Assembly: GCA_947453875.1 (NCBI GenBank)
Contig: CANGIH010000079.1
Span: 1-8,796, forward strand
Direction: 5' to 3'
Source: Planctomycetaceae bacterium
GTDB lineage: Bacteria; Planctomycetota; Planctomycetia; Pirellulales; UBA1268
DNA: 8,796 nucleotides
Shown: positions 7,531 to 8,796 of the stretch, one piece after another
Position numbering within the stretch: the first letter of the stretch is position 1
Layout: each line of letters starts with the position of its first letter
Notes under the pieces: generated by a model
The model's database searches: none
Seen by the model: only the letters and a program-made list of their open reading frames with translations
Told to the model about the DNA's origin: nothing
Program-made: the position numbers and the translations under genes

Positions 7531-7794
7531 TCAGCCAGCCGCGCTGAGCAGCTGATCCGCGGGTGAAAGTCGCAACTCGACACCGGTTGCGATCGCATCG
7601 ACGAACGCATTCCCGGCGCCACGTGCGTCGACCCTGAGGGTGTCGTCAGGGTGGAGTTCGTCCCGCAGCACGCGCACGTGCGGCGGGGCCTCGATGCCGA
7701 TCCGCACCTTGTCGCCACTGACCCGGACGATCGTCACGACGACCGAATCACCGACCCGAATCCGTTCGTTCTGCTTCCGTGAGAGGACCAGCAT
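7531..7794 (-). CDS. csrA: CsrA/RsmA-type carbon storage regulator
   Basis: Small RNA-binding protein that acts as a dimer and binds GGA motifs in mRNA leaders, altering translation and decay. The canonical start MLVLSRK begins at 7794. The five strands follow in order, with GDKVRIGIEAP and VRVLRDEL; R44, essential for RNA binding in E. coli CsrA, aligns exactly. An ATG at 7806 would add MESP, but GGAG six bases before 7794 and family conservation both favour 7794. The protein is 87 residues, longer than the usual 60-75: about 40 residues follow the core, ending in VELRLSPADQLLSAAG, and resemble nothing I recognise. No fliW or flagellar gene is nearby, unlike many csrA loci. It is the first gene of the apparent minus-strand operon, with its own promoter upstream and no terminator in the 37 bases after its stop. 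Confidence 0.95.
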   Translation of the reverse strand: MLVLSRKQNERIRVGDSVVVTIVRVSGDKVRIGIEAPPHVRVLRDELHPDDTLRVDARGAGNAFVDAIATGVELRLSPADQLLSAAG

Positions 7795-7800
7795 GGGAGA

Positions 7801-7804
7801 CTCC
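7801..7804 (-). promoter_or_regulatory. csrA ribosome binding site containing a GGA motif
   Basis: The minus strand reads ATGGAGTCTCCCATG up to the start codon. GGAG is the Shine-Dalgarno with six bases of spacing, and ATGG/CCAT could pair as a short 4-base stem with GGA partly in its loop. CsrA proteins classically bind such sites, so autoregulation is possible; this is inference. Confidence 0.6.
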
Positions 7805-7834
7805 ATTCATGGACTGCGTGGTGTGATGAAAAAC

Positions 7835-7864
7835 ACTCTATGAGCGGAACTGTACGCCTGTCAA
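7835..7864 (-). promoter_or_regulatory. Sigma70-like promoter of csrA
   Basis: On the minus strand a perfect TTGACA -35 box (7864-7859) is followed after 18 bases by TAGAGT (7840-7835), which matches four of six bases of TATAAT. Transcription would begin near 7828, giving a leader of about 34 bases before the csrA ATG. The stretch is AT-rich compared with its surroundings. It would drive csrA and probably the three genes behind it. Confidence 0.6.
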
Positions 7865-8017
7865 CCATCGCGGCCGGCGGCCGCCGTCGCCCGCCTCGGC
7901 GTCACTGCCAAAACGGGGATGGTCCAGCGGGATTGGGCAATCTGTGCGGCAGAGGAAACATCGTCCGGCGGGGGGGACTTTCTTGGGGGATGCCCGAACT
8001 TGCCTGTGGCGCCTGTT

Positions 8018-8042
8018 GTGCCGGGCCGGCACGGGGTGCCGG
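8018..8042. repeat. Three alternating inverted-repeat arms
   Basis: GTGCCGG (8018-8024), CCGGCAC (8026-8032) and GTGCCGG (8036-8042) are perfect 7-base arms. The middle arm can pair with the right one (loop GGG) or, as DNA, with the left one (centre of one base). The site lies 69 bases past the stop of the right-hand minus-strand gene. A strong GC hairpin there could end that transcript, but no U-run follows on either strand, so a terminator role is unproven. Confidence 0.55.
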
Positions 8043-8110
8043 TCGGGGTGCCATCCACGGAATGCCTGAAGAATGGCCGACAGCGCCAGCCAGCGGCCCT
8101 CTGGCCGGGC

Positions 8111-8796
8111 TCAGCGCACCGGCGCGGACTGGGCGTCTGTCGCCTGGCTGGTCGCGACTGCCGCGGATTCGGAGCCGGCATAGGCGGCCAGATCGACCGG
8201 GGCGGCGAGCGCCATCCGTTCCTCGGCGGCAGCCACGCGCTTGTGGTCGGACGCCAGCCATCCGTGGAGCACTTTGTGTTCCGCCCGCATCACGCTCGGG
8301 CGGCCACCGAGTTTGGCGATTCGCGAATCGACCTCCAGTCGGACGGCGACGGGAATCCCTTCCGCGGTGGCCACCCGACGGTTGATCGCGATCCGGGGAA
8401 AGGGGGGGAGCCCGCCGGGGTGGACCAGCGCCTTGACGAGGAGGGCCGCATCGGCGAATCGCCGGTATTCCTCTGCGATGGCCGCGCTCTTTGCCGCTTC
8501 GAAGTCGACCTCGTAACGGACCCGCGGGCCGGTCAGGGTGATGGTGGTCGATTGCTCCTCCATTCCGGAAGCGAAGTCGGGCCCGCCGGCCCAACGCATC
8601 ACCGTATCGTCCGATTTCCGTGCCCAGGCCCCGAGCGATGCCCGCAAACGCTCCAAGCGGAGTGTGTCGACCTGCGTCTTCAGATGTCGCGCTGGATCGA
8701 CCATGACGATCCTTTCGCGGGCCGGATCGTGAAGAACGAACTCGGCCGGTTCATCCGTCGAGGCCTCCCCCTTGTCGAGCGTCTCGAGGAAGTCCC
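8111..8796 (-). CDS. Protein of unknown function, 5' end outside window
   Basis: I do not recognise a characterised family. An ATG at 8704 is available, but the frame is open for another 30 codons to the right edge, and those codons read as ordinary protein (EFVLHDPARERIVMVDPARH flows through the Met), so the gene very likely starts beyond the window. About 227 residues are visible. The visible part suggests strands near its beginning (FVLHDP, RIVMVDP), a further strand block TTITLTGPRVRYEVDF, a helix with AIAEEYRRFADAALLVKAL, then PPFPRIAINRR and AVRLEVDSRIAKLG, and an Ala-rich low-complexity C-terminus. No membrane segment, metal motif or nucleotide-binding loop is evident. It could be an exported beta-rich protein whose signal peptide lies outside the window. 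Codon use matches its neighbours. It is on the same strand as csrA but separated from it by 316 bases and a promoter, so it is probably a separate unit. Confidence 0.75.
   Translation of the reverse strand, partial: DFLETLDKGEASTDEPAEFVLHDPARERIVMVDPARHLKTQVDTLRLERLRASLGAWARKSDDTVMRWAGGPDFASGMEEQSTTITLTGPRVRYEVDFEAAKSAAIAEEYRRFADAALLVKALVHPGGLPPFPRIAINRRVATAEGIPVAVRLEVDSRIAKLGGRPSVMRAEHKVLHGWLASDHKRVAAAEERMALAAPVDLAAYAGSESAAVATSQATDAQSAPVR

Larger units (their letters stand above)
7795..8110. other. Gene-free region between csrA and the right-hand gene
   Basis: 316 bases with no convincing coding region; reading frames through it on either strand are low-complexity Gly/Arg/Pro-rich. Besides the csrA promoter and leader it contains the NotI-like palindrome GGCGGCCGCC near 7878-7887, a three-armed inverted repeat at 8018-8042, and a run of GGA triplets on the plus strand between 7917 and 8061. 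The last two are treated under findings. Confidence 0.7.

Noticed and set aside
5116..7566. Very long (816-residue) plus-strand reading frame across the LOG, beta-CASP and membrane protein genes
   Set aside because: It is the antisense shadow of three minus-strand genes, two of which have unmistakable catalytic motifs. Its translation shows no recognisable domain and crosses unrelated gene boundaries.
7840..8594. Reading frames on both strands across the gene-free region and the right-hand gene (plus 7840-8385, minus 7902-8594)
   Set aside because: Compositions are Arg/Pro/Gly-rich and low-complexity, with no ribosome binding site. The minus frame ending at 8111 reads as a far more natural protein and extends to the window edge.

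Overview
The window is GC-rich bacterial DNA. Coding is dense and third codon positions are mostly G or C. The gene content fits a member of the Planctomycetota: a csrA without flagellar neighbours, a stand-alone beta-CASP nuclease, a SNF2-family ATPase, patchy Shine-Dalgarno sequences, and two conserved-looking proteins of no recognised family. The phylum call is an inference from protein flavour and gene mix, not from a marker gene.

Left half, plus strand (1-4296). The 3' part of a SNF2-family helicase-like ATPase runs in from the left edge and stops at 1478. After a 189-base leader comes a PhoB-type response regulator (1668-2396) and then a PhoR-type membrane histidine kinase (2491-4296). 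These two form a phosphate-type two-component pair. No phoU or pst genes are in view.

Right half, minus strand (4293-8796). Reading right to left, a protein of unknown function enters truncated from the right edge and ends at 8111. A 316-base gene-free stretch follows and contains a good sigma70-like promoter on the minus strand. Then come four tightly packed genes: csrA (7794-7531), a single-pass membrane protein (7493-6726), a beta-CASP metallo-beta-lactamase RNase-like protein (6729-5338) and a LOG-family Rossmann protein (5300-4293). Gaps are 37 bases, a 4-base ATGA overlap and 37 bases, so one transcript from the csrA promoter is likely. The two halves meet tail to tail: one CTAG at 4293-4296 supplies the TAG stop codon of both the kinase and the LOG gene, leaving no room for a terminator.

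The most notable arrangement is the global RNA-binding regulator CsrA in an apparent operon with a predicted RNA-cleaving beta-CASP enzyme. The window contains no clear defence system, mobile element, CRISPR array, tRNA or rRNA. Most of it is ordinary core-type gene content.
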